The translations under genes were made by a program, and so were the position numbers. A stretch of 64,000 nt of DNA from Vibrio tubiashii (GTDB lineage: Bacteria > Pseudomonadota > Gammaproteobacteria > Enterobacterales > Vibrionaceae): assembly GCF_028551255.1 (NCBI RefSeq), contig NZ_CP117030.1, positions 930,001-994,000 on the forward strand, in the 5' to 3' direction. Each line of letters opens with the position of its first letter. Within the stretch, counting starts at the first letter, position 1. A model generated the notes under the pieces. It was not told the DNA's origin and made no database searches. It saw only the letters and a list, made by a program, of their open reading frames with translations. Below are positions 63,355 to 64,000 of this stretch, in pieces.

Positions 63355-64000
63355 CTACACGATTTTGTTGCGCAGCAACATGGTTAAGAAGTAAATACCG
63401 CCAATGAAGTTGATCACCACACTGATCGTGGTTGAGAAACCAAATAGGTTTTCAACTATCCACTGACCACTCAGTAATGAGGCAACTGAAAGTAACGAGA
63501 CGCCCACCAGCAGAACTTGGTGCTGGAAGGACTTAAACAATTCGCGCGCTAGGTTGGTGACCAGTAAGCCAAAGAACATGATTGGGCCAATCAAGGCAGT
63601 CGAAATCGCGATCAGTGCAGCACTTAATACAAGGACTTGCAGCGTCACTTTTTTCACGTCGACACCCAGGCTTGTTGCGTTGTCTTTGTCTAGCCAAAAC
63701 ACATCCAAAACACGGTGTAATCGGTATAAAGCAGCACTGATCGCCAGTAACAATGGAGCGCAGTAGTAAACGAGCTCTACCTTAACGTTGTTAAAGCTGG
63801 CAAACATATTCGCTTGAACAGACGCGAAGTCATTTGGATCCATCAGCATTACAAAAAAGGACGAAATGCTACCAAACAGCTGCCCTAGGATGACCCCAAG
63901 CAGGAGCAATACCATCAGGTTTTGTCGCTCACCTCTAAAATAGAAACTAAATAGCAAGAGCGAAAAGCCAAGCATCACCACAACAGACAAACTGAAGTTG
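63355..64000 (-). CDS. vctG: Siderophore ABC transporter permease (VctG-like), 5' end outside window
   Basis: The last 215 codons of an iron-chelate permease; the frame is open to the right edge and the first internal Met is not the start. Six or more hydrophobic segments, with the conserved SLGVDVKKVTLQVLVLSAALIAISTALIGPIMFFGLLV loop (EAA-like contact with the ATPase). In V. cholerae the order is vctP-D-G-C, so this would be VctG, the second permease. The missing upstream genes lie to the right. Confidence 0.8.
   Translation of the reverse strand, partial: NFSLSVVVMLGFSLLLFSFYFRGERQNLMVLLLLGVILGQLFGSISSFFVMLMDPNDFASVQANMFASFNNVKVELVYYCAPLLLAISAALYRLHRVLDVFWLDKDNATSLGVDVKKVTLQVLVLSAALIAISTALIGPIMFFGLLVTNLARELFKSFQHQVLLVGVSLLSVASLLSGQWIVENLFGFSTTISVVINFIGGIYFLTMLLRNKIV

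Overview
The window looks like a chromosomal segment of a marine Vibrio. The evidence is a LuxP AI-2 receptor at the left edge with ligand residues in the classical positions, a phaB-phaA-phaP-phaC storage locus, a thermolabile-hemolysin-type phospholipase, a Vct-type siderophore ABC transporter and integron attC sites of the Vibrio type. All identifications come from reading the sequence and from memory of the families; no database search was run.

Layout. 1-10.5 kb: partial luxP, a TraF-like outer-membrane protein, small housekeeping genes (GIY-YIG, YceH, DUF496, YgjV-like), an HD-GYP protein, an OmpA-like lipoprotein, a DsbA-like lipoprotein with a membrane FKBP isomerase, a NUDIX hydrolase, a retropepsin-like lipoprotein and an aromatic/aspartate aminotransferase. 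10.7-14.5 kb: anaerobic ribonucleotide reductase nrdD-nrdG behind a tandem NrdR-box pair and an FNR box, then a secreted nuclease-like protein. 14.6-22.3 kb: a reactive-sulfur locus. A SqrR/BigR/HlyU-like ArsR repressor with two Cys and two YeeE/YedE half-transporters lead into an RND permease plus adaptor. A DUF2892 protein and a CoA-disulfide reductase-rhodanese fusion are transcribed divergently. 22.4-27.7 kb: a small Cys/His-rich protein, a choice-of-anchor-I-like lipoprotein, and two divergent toxins: an aerolysin with a furin-type activation site, and a GDSL phospholipase/hemolysin in which Gly replaces the catalytic Asp. 27.7-40.7 kb: MFS transporter and Asp/Glu racemase, the pha operon, and a two-adaptor RND pump with a divergent TetR regulator.

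41.2-52.8 kb is the accessory part: about 20 small, mostly leftward genes (seven GNAT acetyltransferases, a GST, a DJ-1/PfpI protein, LysE/RhtB, GFA, an APH-like kinase, DUF1801, RDD, VF530, SH3-like). Several are separated by attC-like sites, four of them clear. At the right end a 53-codon rightward ORF matches the N-terminus of the Vibrio integron integrase and stops where a LysR gene ends. I read this as a degenerate integron: a cassette array with its integrase cut down to the N-terminal end. One GNAT gene in the same block has a near-consensus LexA (SOS) box.

52.8-64 kb: a divergent LysR/LysE pair, ackA, a GGDEF-EAL protein, a TonB-dependent receptor with a Fur box and a divergent AraC regulator, a highly expressed-looking porin, cueR, and a Vct-like siderophore ATPase with a permease that runs off the right edge. 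Intergenic stretches of more than 300 bases are 26047-26464 (toxin promoters), 33970-34565 (upstream of phaB, AT-rich, nothing recognised) and 42113-42538 (which holds a 49-residue ORF).
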